Source of the DNA: an uncultured Lachnospiraceae bacterium
GTDB taxonomy: Bacteria > Bacillota > Clostridia > Lachnospirales > Lachnospiraceae
NCBI GenBank assembly: GCA_900539715.1
Contig: UQDA01000002.1
Span: forward strand, 1-64,000
Reading direction: 5' to 3'
DNA length: 64,000 nucleotides
In this document: in pieces, positions 1 through 9,248 of the stretch
How positions within the stretch are numbered: position 1 is the stretch's first letter
Layout of the letters: every line of letters begins with the position of its first letter
The notes under the pieces: generated by a model
The model's input: only the letters and a program-made list of their open reading frames with translations
What the model was told of the DNA's origin: nothing
The model's database searches: none
Made by a program: the position numbers and the translations under genes

Positions 1-225
1 GGTGCACAGGGGAGCATCCGTGTGGAAGCCGGTGCAGCAGGTAAGGTTTACAAAATAGACGCGGCAGTAGGTCAGGCGGTGAAATCAGGCGATGCCGTTG
101 TTACTATTGAGGCGATGAAGATGGAAATTCCTGTTGTAGCGCCCAAGGACGGTACTGTGGCAAGCATTAACGTATCGGTTGGCGATGCGATAGAGGCAGG
201 AGCCCTGCTCGCAACGCTGAACTGA
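1..225 (+). CDS. Biotin carboxyl carrier protein of Na+-pumping decarboxylase (5' end cut off)
   Basis: The reading frame is open from the first base, so the N-terminus lies outside the window. What remains, about 74 residues, is a complete biotinyl domain with the motif EAMKME; the codon of the lysine that carries biotin is at 118-120. The family shuttles CO2 from the carboxyltransferase (alpha) to the membrane decarboxylase (beta). The beta and alpha genes follow at once on the same strand, so this is the biotin (gamma/delta-like) subunit of the same complex. The alpha subunit downstream has no biotin domain of its own, so this protein is needed as carrier. A GTG at 22 is in frame but sits just before the domain and is unlikely to be the real start. 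Confidence 0.9.
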   Translation, partial: GAQGSIRVEAGAAGKVYKIDAAVGQAVKSGDAVVTIEAMKMEIPVVAPKDGTVASINVSVGDAIEAGALLATLN

Positions 226-277
226 TATACAGCTCCGGTCAAACCGGTCCTGATTACTGACACAGGAGGTCAACACA

Positions 278-1429
278 ATGTCTTATATTATGACAACCAT
301 GGACAACCTGATCCATCAGACCGCATTTTTCAACATGACATGGGGAAATGTTCTGATGATTCTGGTGGCGTGCGTTTTTCTCTATCTGGCGATCGCCAAG
401 GATTTTGAACCGCTGCTGCTCGTACCTATCGCTTTCGGCATGCTGCTGGTAAATATTTATCCGGATATTATGCTGAGCATCGAGGACTCCGAAAACGGCG
501 TCGGCGGTCTGCTGCATTATTTTTACCTGCTGGATGAATGGGCGATACTGCCGTCCCTTATCTTTATGGGTGTGGGTGCGATGACGGACTTTGGTCCGCT
601 TATTGCAAACCCCAAGAGCTTCCTGCTGGGTGCCGCTGCTCAGTTCGGTATTTTTGCGGCATACTTCGGCGCGATAGCACTCGGCTTTAACGATAAGGCA
701 GCTGCAGCAATATCCATCATCGGCGGCGCTGACGGCCCGACTTCTATCTTCCTTTGCGGAAAGCTGGGGCAGACCCAGCTGCTTGGTCCTATCGCAGTGG
801 CAGCCTATTCCTATATGTCCCTTGTGCCGATCATCCAGCCTCCTATCATGAAGGCGCTGACGACAGAAGAGGAGCGAAAGATAAAGATGGAACAGCTCCG
901 TCCGGTATCCAAACTGGAAAAGATTCTGTTCCCTATTATCGTCACAATCGTTGTCAGCCTGATACTGCCTACTACGGCTCCGCTCGTAGGCATGCTGATG
1001 CTGGGCAATCTGTTCCGCGAATGCGGTGTTGTCCGTCAGCTGGCTGATACAGCGTCAAATGCGCTGATGTATATTGTTGTGATACTGCTTGGTACATCTG
1101 TCGGTGCTACAACAAGCGCAGAGGCATTTTTGAACTGGGATACGATAAAGATAGTGGTACTGGGGCTGGTGGCATTCGCTGTCGGCACAGCGGCAGGTGT
1201 TCTGTTTGGTAAGCTGATGTGCAAGGCGACCGGCGGTAAGGTAAATCCGCTCATCGGTTCTGCCGGCGTATCTGCAGTTCCGATGGCGGCGCGTGTTTCT
1301 CAGAAGGTCGGGGCGGAAGCCGATCCGACGAATTTCCTTCTGATGCATGCGATGGGCCCCAACGTTGCAGGCGTGATAGGTACGGCGGTTGCAGCGGGTA
1401 CCTTTATGGCGATCTTCGGAGTATTCTGA
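278..1429 (+). CDS. oadB: Na+-translocating decarboxylase beta subunit
   Basis: Integral membrane subunit, 383 residues, which decarboxylates carboxybiotin and couples this to Na+ export. It has many hydrophobic segments and the conserved family stretches GGADGPTS (about residue 150) and [13 protein letters not shown] with the following [10 protein letters not shown] near the C-terminus, the intramembrane regions associated with ion and carboxybiotin handling. The start ATG follows AGGAGG at 264-269 closely. It lies between the biotin protein and the alpha subunit. OadB, MmdB and GcdB cannot be told apart from this subunit alone; the oxaloacetate assignment rests on the alpha subunit downstream. 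Confidence 0.92.
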   Translation: MSYIMTTMDNLIHQTAFFNMTWGNVLMILVACVFLYLAIAKDFEPLLLVPIAFGMLLVNIYPDIMLSIEDSENGVGGLLHYFYLLDEWAILPSLIFMGVGAMTDFGPLIANPKSFLLGAAAQFGIFAAYFGAIALGFNDKAAAAISIIGGADGPTSIFLCGKLGQTQLLGPIAVAAYSYMSLVPIIQPPIMKALTTEEERKIKMEQLRPVSKLEKILFPIIVTIVVSLILPTTAPLVGMLMLGNLFRECGVVRQLADTASNALMYIVVILLGTSVGATTSAEAFLNWDTIKIVVLGLVAFAVGTAAGVLFGKLMCKATGGKVNPLIGSAGVSAVPMAARVSQKVGAEADPTNFLLMHAMGPNVAGVIGTAVAAGTFMAIFGVF

Positions 1430-1459
1430 TAGAAAGTAAAATAATGGAGGGATAAGACA

Positions 1460-2866
1460 ATGCCTGTACAAAAACCGGTAAAAATTACGGAAACAGTGCT
1501 CAGAGATGCGCATCAGTCGCTGATCGCGACAAGAATGCCTACAGAGCTGATGCTTCCTATTGTAGATAAAATGGATAAGGTCGGATATCATTCCGTGGAA
1601 TGCTGGGGCGGCGCGACATTTGATGCGTGCCTGCGCTTTTTGAAGGAAGATCCGTGGGAGCGTCTGCGCAAGCTGCGCGACGGTTTCAAAAATACGAAGT
1701 TACAGATGCTGTTCCGCGGACAGAATATTCTGGGTTATCGTCATTATGCGGATGACGTTGTAGAGTATTTCGTACAGAAATCTATCGCGAATGGTATTGA
1801 TATCATCCGTATTTTTGACTGCCTGAATGACCTGCGGAATCTGGAATGTGCCGTAAAGGCCTGCAACAAGGAAAAGGGTCATGCACAGATAGCGCTTTCC
1901 TATACGTTAGGCGATGCCTATACGCTGGATTACTGGACGAATATCGCAAAAGAGATTGAAAATATGGGCGCTGATTCCATCTGTATCAAGGATATGGCGG
2001 GTCTGCTGCTCCCTTATGAAGCGACAGAGCTCATTTCCGCGATGAAGAGCGCGACGAGACTGCCTATCCAGCTCCATACGCATTATACGTCCGGCGTTGC
2101 AAGTATGACGTATTTAAAGGCAGTTGAGGCAGGCGTTGATGTGATAGACTGTGCAATGTCTCCGTTTGCTCTGGGAACGTCACAGCCGGCAACAGAGGTT
2201 ATGGTAGAAACCTTCCGGAATACGCCTTATGATACAGGATATGACCAGAACCTGCTTGCTGAAATCGCAGATTATTTCCGCCCTTATCGTGAAGAATGCT
2301 TAAAGAGCGGTCTGATGGATCCCAAGGTATTAGGCGTTAACATCAAGACACTGATATATCAGGTTCCAGGCGGCATGCTTTCCAACATGGTAAGCCAGTT
2401 AAAAGAACAGAATGCAAGCGATAAGTATGATGACGTGCTCAAGGAAATACCGAAGGTCCGCAAAGACTTCGGCGAACCCCCGCTGGTTACGCCGTCTTCC
2501 CAGATAGTCGGAACACAGGCGGTGTTCAATGTGCTGATGGGAGAGCGTTACAAGGTGGCGACTGACCAGACGAAAGACCTGCTCGCAGGCAAATACGGCA
2601 AGACGGTAAAACCGTTTGACCCTGAGGTACAGAAGAAGGTCATCGGTGACCGTGAAGTGATAGAGTGCCGTCCGGCAGACCTTATCCCGAACGAGCTGGA
2701 AAAGATAGAGTCTGAGATGAAACAGTGGAAGCAGCAGGATGAGGACGTCCTGACATATGCGCTGTTCCCTCAGGTTGCGGTGGATTTTTTCAAGTACCGC
2801 ATGGCACAGCAGGAAAAGGTGGATATGAAGCAGGCGGATACCAAAAACGGAGCGTATCCGGTATAA
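1460..2866 (+). CDS. oadA: Oxaloacetate decarboxylase alpha subunit (carboxyltransferase, no biotin domain)
   Basis: Cytosolic carboxyltransferase, 468 residues, transferring CO2 from oxaloacetate to biotin. The HMGL-like TIM barrel covers about residues 1-290, with LRDAHQS near the N-terminus, the lysine-containing CIKDMAG around 175 and the metal-binding LHTHYTSG around 200. The PYC/OADA conserved domain follows. Length and sequence match OadA or pyruvate carboxylase subunit B without the C-terminal biotinyl domain of the fused enzymes, consistent with the separate biotin gene upstream. Start ATG has GGAGGGATAAGACA upstream. Transcription ends at the strong hairpin just downstream. Glutaconyl- or methylmalonyl-CoA decarboxylases use an unrelated alpha subunit, which favours oxaloacetate. 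Confidence 0.9.
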   Translation: MPVQKPVKITETVLRDAHQSLIATRMPTELMLPIVDKMDKVGYHSVECWGGATFDACLRFLKEDPWERLRKLRDGFKNTKLQMLFRGQNILGYRHYADDVVEYFVQKSIANGIDIIRIFDCLNDLRNLECAVKACNKEKGHAQIALSYTLGDAYTLDYWTNIAKEIENMGADSICIKDMAGLLLPYEATELISAMKSATRLPIQLHTHYTSGVASMTYLKAVEAGVDVIDCAMSPFALGTSQPATEVMVETFRNTPYDTGYDQNLLAEIADYFRPYREECLKSGLMDPKVLGVNIKTLIYQVPGGMLSNMVSQLKEQNASDKYDDVLKEIPKVRKDFGEPPLVTPSSQIVGTQAVFNVLMGERYKVATDQTKDLLAGKYGKTVKPFDPEVQKKVIGDREVIECRPADLIPNELEKIESEMKQWKQQDEDVLTYALFPQVAVDFFKYRMAQQEKVDMKQADTKNGAYPV

Positions 2867-2882
2867 AGAAAAATGACATGCT

Positions 2883-2918
2883 AAAAACGGGTTTCAGTGT
2901 AAACTGAAACCCGTTTTT
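2883..2918. terminator. Bidirectional intrinsic terminator between oadA and the decarboxylase gene
   Basis: Perfect inverted repeat AAAAACGGGTTTCAGT / ACTGAAACCCGTTTTT with a very short loop. It has T-runs on both strands and can serve the two convergent genes. Confidence 0.92.
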
Positions 2919-2952
2919 GATATACACAATTTTTGACGGCAGAGGCATCGCA

Positions 2953-4395
2953 CTATTCAGAAGCAAGTCTGAATTTTTCATGCAGTTCTCTGGCATAGGT
3001 GTCGAGAAGCTGGATAGTGGTGCGCATATCGTCGCGCGTTGTTTCGGGATGAAGGGCGCAGATGCGAAGTACCTTTTTCCTGTTTAAGACCGTGGTAAAG
3101 ACGGCGGCATAACCGCTTTCTACGATTTTTTCGGATACCTTTTCATTTAACAGGTCAGTCTGTTCGTCTGTCAGGTCATCGGCGGTATAACGGAAATTTA
3201 TCATCGCGAGCTGGGCTTTTGAAACGATTTCCCAGTTGTCCAGCTCCGACAGAGCTTCCTGCGCCCATTCGGCAAGCTGGAAGCCATGTTCGATGGCACT
3301 GCCTATCAGACGCGTTCCGAGTACCTGGAGAGTGAGCCATAATTTTAAGCCTCTGGCGGGCCTTGTCAGCTCCATTCCGATATCCCATGTATTGATGTGT
3401 TCCAAATCGCCCTCGACATCTTTTAAGTATTCGGGATTGACATGGAAGCTGTGGAATAAGTGCCTGATATCTTTTACGAGGACCATCGCACATCCATATG
3501 TCTGAAACAGCCATTTGTGGGCGTCCCAGCTGATACTGTCCGCAAGCTCGGTACCTTTCAGGAGGTGTCTGTACTTGGGACTCAGCAGGACGGAGGCACC
3601 ATAGGCTCCGTCGATGTGAAACCACAGATTGTTGTCCCGGCAGATTTCAGCGATTGTTTCAAGCGGGTCGATGCTCCCGGTATTCGTTGTCCCGGCGGTC
3701 CCGACCACAACAAAGGGGATGAGCCCTTTTTCTTTATCCGCTGATATGGCTTCCTGCAGGCGGTCGGTGTCCATCTGAAATTCGGAATTGACGGGAAGCC
3801 TTCTGATGCGGCTGTCTGAGATACCGATGATGCGGAGTCCTTTTGCAACGGAGCTGTGCGTCTGTTCTGAAACGTAAGCGACGCCAAGGTGCAGATTTTC
3901 ATCGGTCAGTTTGCAATCGCGGGCTGCAGTAAGAGCGGTGATGTTGGCCATAGAACCGCCGCTGACAAATACGCCGCCCGGGTTTTGTGTAAATCCCACC
4001 TGTTCGCAGAGCCAGCGGAGCACTTCCTGTTCGATGCAGTTTACCATAGGAGCGAGCTTGCTCCCTCCGGCGTGTATGTTGTAGGCGGAGGTCATGATGT
4101 CCCCCAGCCATGAAACGGAGGAGGCGGGACCGGGAACGAAGCCGAAAAATCTGGGATGATTGGCATCTCCGCGATAGCGATAGACTTCCTTTGTCATTTC
4201 TGAAATTACTTCATCTACCGGACGTCCGTCTTTGGAGATACCGATCTGCCTGATTTTTTCCAGCTGTCCCTCGGAAGTATACCAGGTCACTTTTTGGGAA
4301 TGGATTTCATGTTTTTCGGCGCAGAACTGATGCACGAAGGTTTCAATTGCTTCTTCCAGCTGTGCGCTGTTTAAAATATTTTCACTGTTTATCAT
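2953..4395 (-). CDS. PLP-dependent aromatic amino acid (tryptophan) decarboxylase
   Basis: Group II PLP decarboxylase of 480 residues. The Schiff-base lysine is K294 in SWDAHKW, D262 in FHIDGAYG should pair with the pyridine nitrogen, and H180 in EQTHSS should stack on the ring. From memory the protein tracks the structurally characterised R. gnavus tryptophan decarboxylase closely along its whole length (for example [49 protein letters not shown]). Tryptamine or phenethylamine formation in the gut is therefore likely, but substrate is inferred. Gene is monocistronic and divergent from a LysR gene, its probable regulator. Start ATG at 4393-4395 with a modest, distant GAGAGGA. Glutamate or other group II decarboxylases are less likely given the similarity. 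Confidence 0.88.
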   Translation of the reverse strand: MINSENILNSAQLEEAIETFVHQFCAEKHEIHSQKVTWYTSEGQLEKIRQIGISKDGRPVDEVISEMTKEVYRYRGDANHPRFFGFVPGPASSVSWLGDIMTSAYNIHAGGSKLAPMVNCIEQEVLRWLCEQVGFTQNPGGVFVSGGSMANITALTAARDCKLTDENLHLGVAYVSEQTHSSVAKGLRIIGISDSRIRRLPVNSEFQMDTDRLQEAISADKEKGLIPFVVVGTAGTTNTGSIDPLETIAEICRDNNLWFHIDGAYGASVLLSPKYRHLLKGTELADSISWDAHKWLFQTYGCAMVLVKDIRHLFHSFHVNPEYLKDVEGDLEHINTWDIGMELTRPARGLKLWLTLQVLGTRLIGSAIEHGFQLAEWAQEALSELDNWEIVSKAQLAMINFRYTADDLTDEQTDLLNEKVSEKIVESGYAAVFTTVLNRKKVLRICALHPETTRDDMRTTIQLLDTYARELHEKFRLASE

Positions 4396-4431
4396 TTGGG
4401 TGGGATTCCTCTCTTTACGTTTGCTGTAGTG

Positions 4432-4443
4432 TAGTGTACACTA
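4432..4443. promoter_or_regulatory. Perfect 12-bp palindrome between decarboxylase and lysR
   Basis: TAGTGTACACTA lies 37 bp upstream of the decarboxylase start and 68 bp upstream of the lysR start, inside the only divergent control region here. A LysR-type operator is the natural guess; no binding evidence exists in the sequence itself. Confidence 0.45.
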
Positions 4444-4510
4444 AATCCATATATATGTAAAATTTATAAATTTCATAATATATATTAAAAATATTCATAT
4501 AGGAGCAGGG

Positions 4511-5448
4511 ATGGAATTTAGGAATATCAATACATTTTTAAAGGTGGCGGCGAAACAGAAATTTTCCAGAGCGGGAGAGCAGGCAGGTCCGGAGCAGCAG
4601 AGCAGCTGGGGTATTCTCAGTCGGCCGTTACCGTTCAGATAAAGCAGCTTGAAAAAGAGCTGAATGTGCAGCTGTTTGAACGCATTGGAAAACGGGTCTA
4701 TCTGACTGAAAAGGGGCAGGAGTTTATCGCATATGCAAATGAGGTCATGCGCGTGACGGAACGTGCGAAAAATTTTCCGACCAGCAGCAGCGCTTTGGAG
4801 GGGACGCTGTGTATCGGCGGGGTGGAGTCTATCTGTACGGCTATCTTTCCGGACCTGCTTTTAAAATTTCATGAAAAATGTCCCAGAGTACAGGTCACGA
4901 TCCGCTCTGGTACAACCGAGGAATTGATGGAAATGGTTAAAAGCAATGATATCGACCTTATCTATACGCTGGACCGTAAGGTTGCGGGACGGGAATGGGT
5001 GCGGGCGGCAGTCACAAAGGAGGTAATCGTATTTGTCACTTTGGCAGATAAAAAAAATCCGATTCCCTGCAGGATACCGATAGAGGAACTGATACAACGC
5101 CCGTTTCTTTTGACGGAGAAGGGTGCGGCATACCGTTATGAGCTGGAATGTCTGTTGGCGGAAAAAAATATGGAGATAGAGCCGGTCCTGGAGATTGGGA
5201 ATACAGAAACTATCATCAATCTTTTGAAAAAGGGGATGGGAGTTTCGTTTCTTCCTAAATTTACCGTGAAGGAGGAGCTCGACAGGAACGTCCTCACTGA
5301 AATACATGCAGACCTGCAGGAGGTAACGATGTACGGACAGCTGCTCTATCATAAGAACAAATGGGTTACGGAACAGATGAGGACGTTTATGGCATTGACA
5401 AAAGACGTCCTGTCTCCATCGCTTGACAGTCCGCTTCCGAACCGCTAA
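4511..5448 (+). pseudogene. LysR-family regulator, frame broken in the HTH by a 23-bp tandem duplication
   Basis: ATG at 4511 follows AGGAG at 4501 and opens MEFRNINTFLKVA, a typical LysR N-terminus. The frame is lost after FSRAGEQ and resumes one frame over at AEQLGYSQSAVTVQIKQLEKEL. Between them 4565-4587 and 4588-4610 form an imperfect 23-bp tandem repeat (17 of 23 identical); removing one copy restores a normal LysR of about 304 residues. From 4666 (GTG) the rest is open for 260 residues and includes the whole substrate-binding domain (CIGGVESICTAIFPDLL, GMGVSFLP). As written the helix-turn-helix cannot be made in frame. It could be a real lesion, a programmed event or a sequence error. 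It was probably the regulator of the divergent decarboxylase. Confidence 0.8.
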
Positions 5449-5490
5449 AATGTAATTTGAGAGTTTGTGCGTACAAAAGAGGGAACAGGG

Positions 5491-6420
5491 ATGGAGAACA
5501 GACACGACATTATTTCGCGGATAAATGAGAAATATACGTCGATGAGCAAAGGACATAAGGCGATAGCATCTTATATCATGGAACACTATGACCAGGCTGC
5601 GTTTATGACGGCGGCAAAGCTTGGTGAGGCGCTGGGAATCAGCGAATCTACGGTGGTGCGTTTTGCGTCGGGGATAGGATACGAGGGATATCCGCAGATG
5701 CAGCAGGCGCTGGCGGCGTGGGTAAAAGGCAAGCTGAATACGATCGACAGCATGGATGTCAAATATGCGGGAAGCTCTCAGTCAGAGGTGCTCGCCTCGG
5801 TATTGTCGAGCGATATCGAGAAGCTGAGACATACGATAGACCACCTTAATCCGGCGGCATTTGAAACTGCTGTAAATCTGATACTTGAGGCAAAGACGGT
5901 ATATATTCTGGGAATCCGCAGCTGTGAGCCTCTGGCGGGATTTTTGAGCTTTTACCTGAATATGATAAGGGGAAATATCGTGCAGCTCAAGACGACGAGC
6001 ACGAGCGAGGTGTTTGAGCAGATGATACGGATAAATGAAGAGGACTGTATCATAGGCATCAGCTTTCCGCGATATTCGATGAGGACGCTCAAGGCGATGG
6101 AATTTGCAAACGACAGAAGCGCCAAAGTGATCACCATCACCGACAGCATACATTCTCCTATGAACCTGTATTCTTCCTGCAACCTTCTGGCAAGGAGCGA
6201 CATGGTCTCCATTGTGGATTCTCTGGTGGCGCCTCTGTCGGTTATCAATGCTCTCGTTGTTGCACTGTGCTTAAAGAGACCGGAACAGGTACGGAAAAAT
6301 CTGGAGTCTTTGGAAGGCGTATGGAACAATTATCAGGTCTATTTGAACGATGAGATCAATTTTATTAACGAGGATTCCGTTTTGACGGAGTTTTCTTCAA
6401 AGGAGCAGAAAGAAGATTGA
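5491..6420 (+). CDS. MurR/RpiR-family transcriptional regulator
   Basis: 309 residues. The N-terminal HTH_6 domain (about 1-80) contains the recognition-helix motif GISESTVVRFASGIGYEGYPQ typical of RpiR/HexR/MurR; the C-terminal half (about 120-260) is a SIS sugar-phosphate-binding domain (TVYILGIRSCEPLAGFLSFYL, IGISFPRYSMRTLKAMEFA). I use ATG 5491, preceded by GAGGGAACAGGG, rather than the in-frame GTG at 5467. The stop overlaps the TTG start of the next gene, so it probably heads or joins the cmk-ispH-rpsA operon. The effector sugar phosphate cannot be told from the sequence. Around 40 bp separate it from the broken lysR. Confidence 0.9.
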   Translation: MENRHDIISRINEKYTSMSKGHKAIASYIMEHYDQAAFMTAAKLGEALGISESTVVRFASGIGYEGYPQMQQALAAWVKGKLNTIDSMDVKYAGSSQSEVLASVLSSDIEKLRHTIDHLNPAAFETAVNLILEAKTVYILGIRSCEPLAGFLSFYLNMIRGNIVQLKTTSTSEVFEQMIRINEEDCIIGISFPRYSMRTLKAMEFANDRSAKVITITDSIHSPMNLYSSCNLLARSDMVSIVDSLVAPLSVINALVVALCLKRPEQVRKNLESLEGVWNNYQVYLNDEINFINEDSVLTEFSSKEQKED

Positions 6421-7724
6421 AGAAAAAAATTGCAGTGATCGGCGGCGGGGCTGCGGGTATGATGGCAGCATATGCGGCAGCAAAAAACGGGGCACAGGTC
6501 ACTTTATATGAAAAAAACGAAAAGCTCGGGAAAAAAATATATATTACAGGAAAGGGCCGCTGTAATGTCACAAATGACTGCGACAGGGAAACATTTTTTG
6601 AGCAGATCGTGAGCAATCCCCGATTTTTATACAGCGCATTTTCGGCACTGGATACAGCGGAGGTACAGGCACTGCTTGAGGAGGGCGGCTGTCCGCTGAA
6701 AGTAGAACGGGGCGGCAGGGTATTTCCGGTATCTGACCATGCTTCGGATGTGATACGCGGGCTGGAGCGCCTCATGACAAGAGCTGGTGTAAAGGTTTGT
6801 CTGCACACAGGCGTAAAAGAAATTCTGACAGAAGAGATAAAAACAGACGGTAAAATCCGGGCGACAGCGTGCGGACTGAGGCTTACAGACGGTACAACGG
6901 ATTTGGCCGACAGGGTTATTATCGCAACGGGCGGGCTTTCGTATCCGACGACAGGGTCCACCGGGGACGGTTATGACTGGGCAGAGGCTCTGGGACACCG
7001 GATAGTTCCCCAGAGTCCGTCTCTTGTACCGCTTGTGATACAGGAGGACTGGTGCAGCCGTCTGCAGGGGCTTTCTCTGAAAAATGTGGAGCTTTCCCTG
7101 CGGTTGGATGAAAAGGAGATTTATAAAGGCTTCGGAGAGATGCTGTTTACGCATTTTGGCGTGAGCGGCCCGCTGATATTGTCGGCAAGCAGTTATTATG
7201 GGCTTGCGATGGCAAAATGGGAAAAGAAGAACGAGAAAAAACGCACAGCGAAGCCGGAAGGAAGGATATTTTTGAATCTGAAGCCGGCGCTGACGGAAGA
7301 ACAGCTGGATAAACGTCTTTTACGGGATTTTGACGCACAGAAAAATAAAGACTTCAAAAATGCGCTGGACGGGCTTTTTCCGGCACGTCTTATTCCGGTC
7401 ATGCTGGAACTGTCCGGTATCGATCCGGATAAGAAGGTACACGATATCACAAAGCAGGAACGCAGACAGTTTTTGGAATTGATACGCAGATTGCCGATGA
7501 CTGTGGAAAAAACCGGGAGCTTTGCGGAGGCGGTGATAACGAGGGGCGGCGTAAACGTGCGCGATGTGAATCCGTCTACAATGGAGTCGAAGGTGACAAA
7601 GGGATTGTATTTTGCCGGTGAAGTTCTGGATATGGATGCCCTGACCGGGGGATTTAACCTGCAGATAGCCTGGTCGACAGGATATCTGGCGGGAATGAGC
7701 GCTGTATTACAGGAGGATGAATAG
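6417..7724 (+). CDS. HI0933/YhiN-family FAD-dependent flavoprotein
   Basis: 435 residues. The N-terminal Rossmann motif is VIGGGAAGMMAAYAAAKNG, followed by the family signature GRCNVTN near residue 48, and a C-terminal FAD contact GGVNVRDVNPSTMESK followed by GLYFAGEVLDMDALTGGFNLQIAWSTG. This describes HI0933-like (YhiN/YtfP) flavoproteins; the substrate is not established. It starts with TTG at 6417, overlapping the previous stop by 4 bases (TTGA), which indicates translational coupling. ATG of cmk follows its stop with no gap. Neighbours cmk, ispH and rpsA make this a conserved clostridial order. Confidence 0.9.
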   Translation: MKKKIAVIGGGAAGMMAAYAAAKNGAQVTLYEKNEKLGKKIYITGKGRCNVTNDCDRETFFEQIVSNPRFLYSAFSALDTAEVQALLEEGGCPLKVERGGRVFPVSDHASDVIRGLERLMTRAGVKVCLHTGVKEILTEEIKTDGKIRATACGLRLTDGTTDLADRVIIATGGLSYPTTGSTGDGYDWAEALGHRIVPQSPSLVPLVIQEDWCSRLQGLSLKNVELSLRLDEKEIYKGFGEMLFTHFGVSGPLILSASSYYGLAMAKWEKKNEKKRTAKPEGRIFLNLKPALTEEQLDKRLLRDFDAQKNKDFKNALDGLFPARLIPVMLELSGIDPDKKVHDITKQERRQFLELIRRLPMTVEKTGSFAEAVITRGGVNVRDVNPSTMESKVTKGLYFAGEVLDMDALTGGFNLQIAWSTGYLAGMSAVLQEDE

Positions 7725-8393
7725 ATGAGCTACAGTATTGCACTGGATGGACCTGCGGGAGCAGGAAAAAGCACGATAGCAAAGATGGTTTCAGAGAAAA
7801 AAGGCTGTTTTTATGTGGACACGGGAGCAATCTACCGCGCGATGGCGCTGTTTATGATACGCAGCGGAATAGGAGTGCAGGAAACCGATAAAATTGCGGA
7901 AAAATGCAGAGAAGCCGACGTAAAGGTGATTTATGAGGACGGCGTGCAGCAGGTTTTTTTAAATGGGGAAAATGTAAACGGAAAAATTCGTACAGAAGAG
8001 ATAGGGAAAATGGCTTCTGCCGGTGCGGCTGTTCCGGCTGTCCGGGAGTGGCTGATAGATCTGCAGCGGAATCTGGCAGAAACAAATGATGTCATCATGG
8101 ACGGACGGGATATCGGAACCTGTGTCCTTCCGGAAGCTACCGTAAAGATATATCTGACAGCTTCTGTGGATGTGCGCGCAAAAAGACGCTATGATGAATA
8201 TGTGTCAAAGGGCTTTGAATGCACGCTGGAAGGTATCAAGGCGGATGTGGCGGCGCGGGATCATCAGGATATGACCCGTGATATCGCGCCTTTAAAGCAG
8301 GCGGAGGATGCGATTGTGGTAGACAGCTCTGATATGACGATAGAACAGGTTGTGGACCGCATCCTGGAGATCTGTGCGGAGAAAGGATGCTGA
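7725..8393 (+). CDS. cmk: Cytidylate kinase
   Basis: Phosphorylates CMP and dCMP to the diphosphates with ATP. It is 222 residues, the normal bacterial length. The P-loop is DGPAGAGKST at residues 7-16, the CMP-binding stretch is FYVDTGAIYRAMA, the DGRDIGT motif is near 125, and the LID region has RAKRRYDE and ARDHQDMTRDIAPLKQAEDA. It begins directly after the upstream stop and is followed after 6 bases by ispH, so all belong to one transcript. Confidence 0.97.
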   Translation: MSYSIALDGPAGAGKSTIAKMVSEKKGCFYVDTGAIYRAMALFMIRSGIGVQETDKIAEKCREADVKVIYEDGVQQVFLNGENVNGKIRTEEIGKMASAGAAVPAVREWLIDLQRNLAETNDVIMDGRDIGTCVLPEATVKIYLTASVDVRAKRRYDEYVSKGFECTLEGIKADVAARDHQDMTRDIAPLKQAEDAIVVDSSDMTIEQVVDRILEICAEKGC

Positions 8394-8399
8394 GAGTTT

Positions 8400-9248
8400 A
8401 TGGAAGTTTTACTGGCAAAGAGCGCCGGCTTCTGCTTTGGAGTAAAGCGGGCGGTGGATCAGGTTTATGAACTGGCACAGACCGGGCGCAGGATTTATAC
8501 GTTCGGACCTATCATACACAATGAAGAGGTTGTCGGAGATCTGGAAAAAAAAGGTGTTTCCGTTATCGCAGATGAAACGGAGCTGGCGGGGATAAAAGAG
8601 GGCGTCGTGGTGATCCGTTCGCACGGCGTGGCAAAAAGCGTTTATGAGCAGATAGAACGTCAGGGGCTGGAATGCGTGGACGCTACCTGTCCTTTTGTAA
8701 AAAGGATACATAACATTGTGGAAAAGGAAAGTGCCGCAGGAAAGCAGATACTGATCATCGGAAATGCCGGACACCCGGAGGTGGAGGGGATTATGGGCTG
8801 GTCGAATACCCCGGCGCTGGTTGCGGAAACGAGATCAGAGATAGAAAAAATCGCCTGTGATACCGAAAAACCGGTGTGTATTGTGTCCCAGACGACATTT
8901 AACTACAATAAATTTCAAGAATTAGTTGAAATTTTTAAGAAAAGAGGGTATGATATTAGTGTTGTAAATACGATTTGCAACGCAACCGAGGAAAGACAGA
9001 CTGAGGCGAAAGAGATCGCTGCCAAAGTTGATGCAATGATAATAATAGGAGGAAAGCACAGTTCCAACACCAGGAAGCTGTATGAAATATGCAGCCGGGA
9101 GTGTGCAGACACCTATTTTATACAGACACTGGATGACTTGCATTTAGAACTACCTAAATCTGTCCGACTAGTGGGTATTACAGCCGGGGCATCTACCCCG
9201 AACAAAATTATCGAGGAGGTTCAAAATTATGTCCGAATTAACTTTTGA
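8400..9248 (+). CDS. ispH: 4-hydroxy-3-methylbut-2-enyl diphosphate reductase
   Basis: Last enzyme of the MEP isoprenoid pathway, a [4Fe-4S] reductase making IPP and DMAPP. It is 282 residues. Three cluster cysteines are visible: C12 in AGFCFGVKRAV, one in DATCPFVKRIH and one in NTICNATEERQTEA. Substrate-contact motifs include RSHGV, GNAGHPEVEGIMGW and SQTTFN. The 3' end overlaps the start of rpsA by 20 bases, so S1 translation may be coupled to IspH. This ispH-rpsA pairing is frequent in Clostridia, where the two are sometimes fused; here they are separate. Confidence 0.97.
   Translation: MEVLLAKSAGFCFGVKRAVDQVYELAQTGRRIYTFGPIIHNEEVVGDLEKKGVSVIADETELAGIKEGVVVIRSHGVAKSVYEQIERQGLECVDATCPFVKRIHNIVEKESAAGKQILIIGNAGHPEVEGIMGWSNTPALVAETRSEIEKIACDTEKPVCIVSQTTFNYNKFQELVEIFKKRGYDISVVNTICNATEERQTEAKEIAAKVDAMIIIGGKHSSNTRKLYEICSRECADTYFIQTLDDLHLELPKSVRLVGITAGASTPNKIIEEVQNYVRINF

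Noticed and set aside
4432..4443. Transposon end or attachment site at the palindrome
   Set aside because: No repeat partner, mobile gene or target duplication nearby; an operator is the simpler reading.
4861..5586. 241-codon minus-strand frame opposite the lysR-rpiR boundary
   Set aside because: Crosses two real coding regions and has no plausible start or family.
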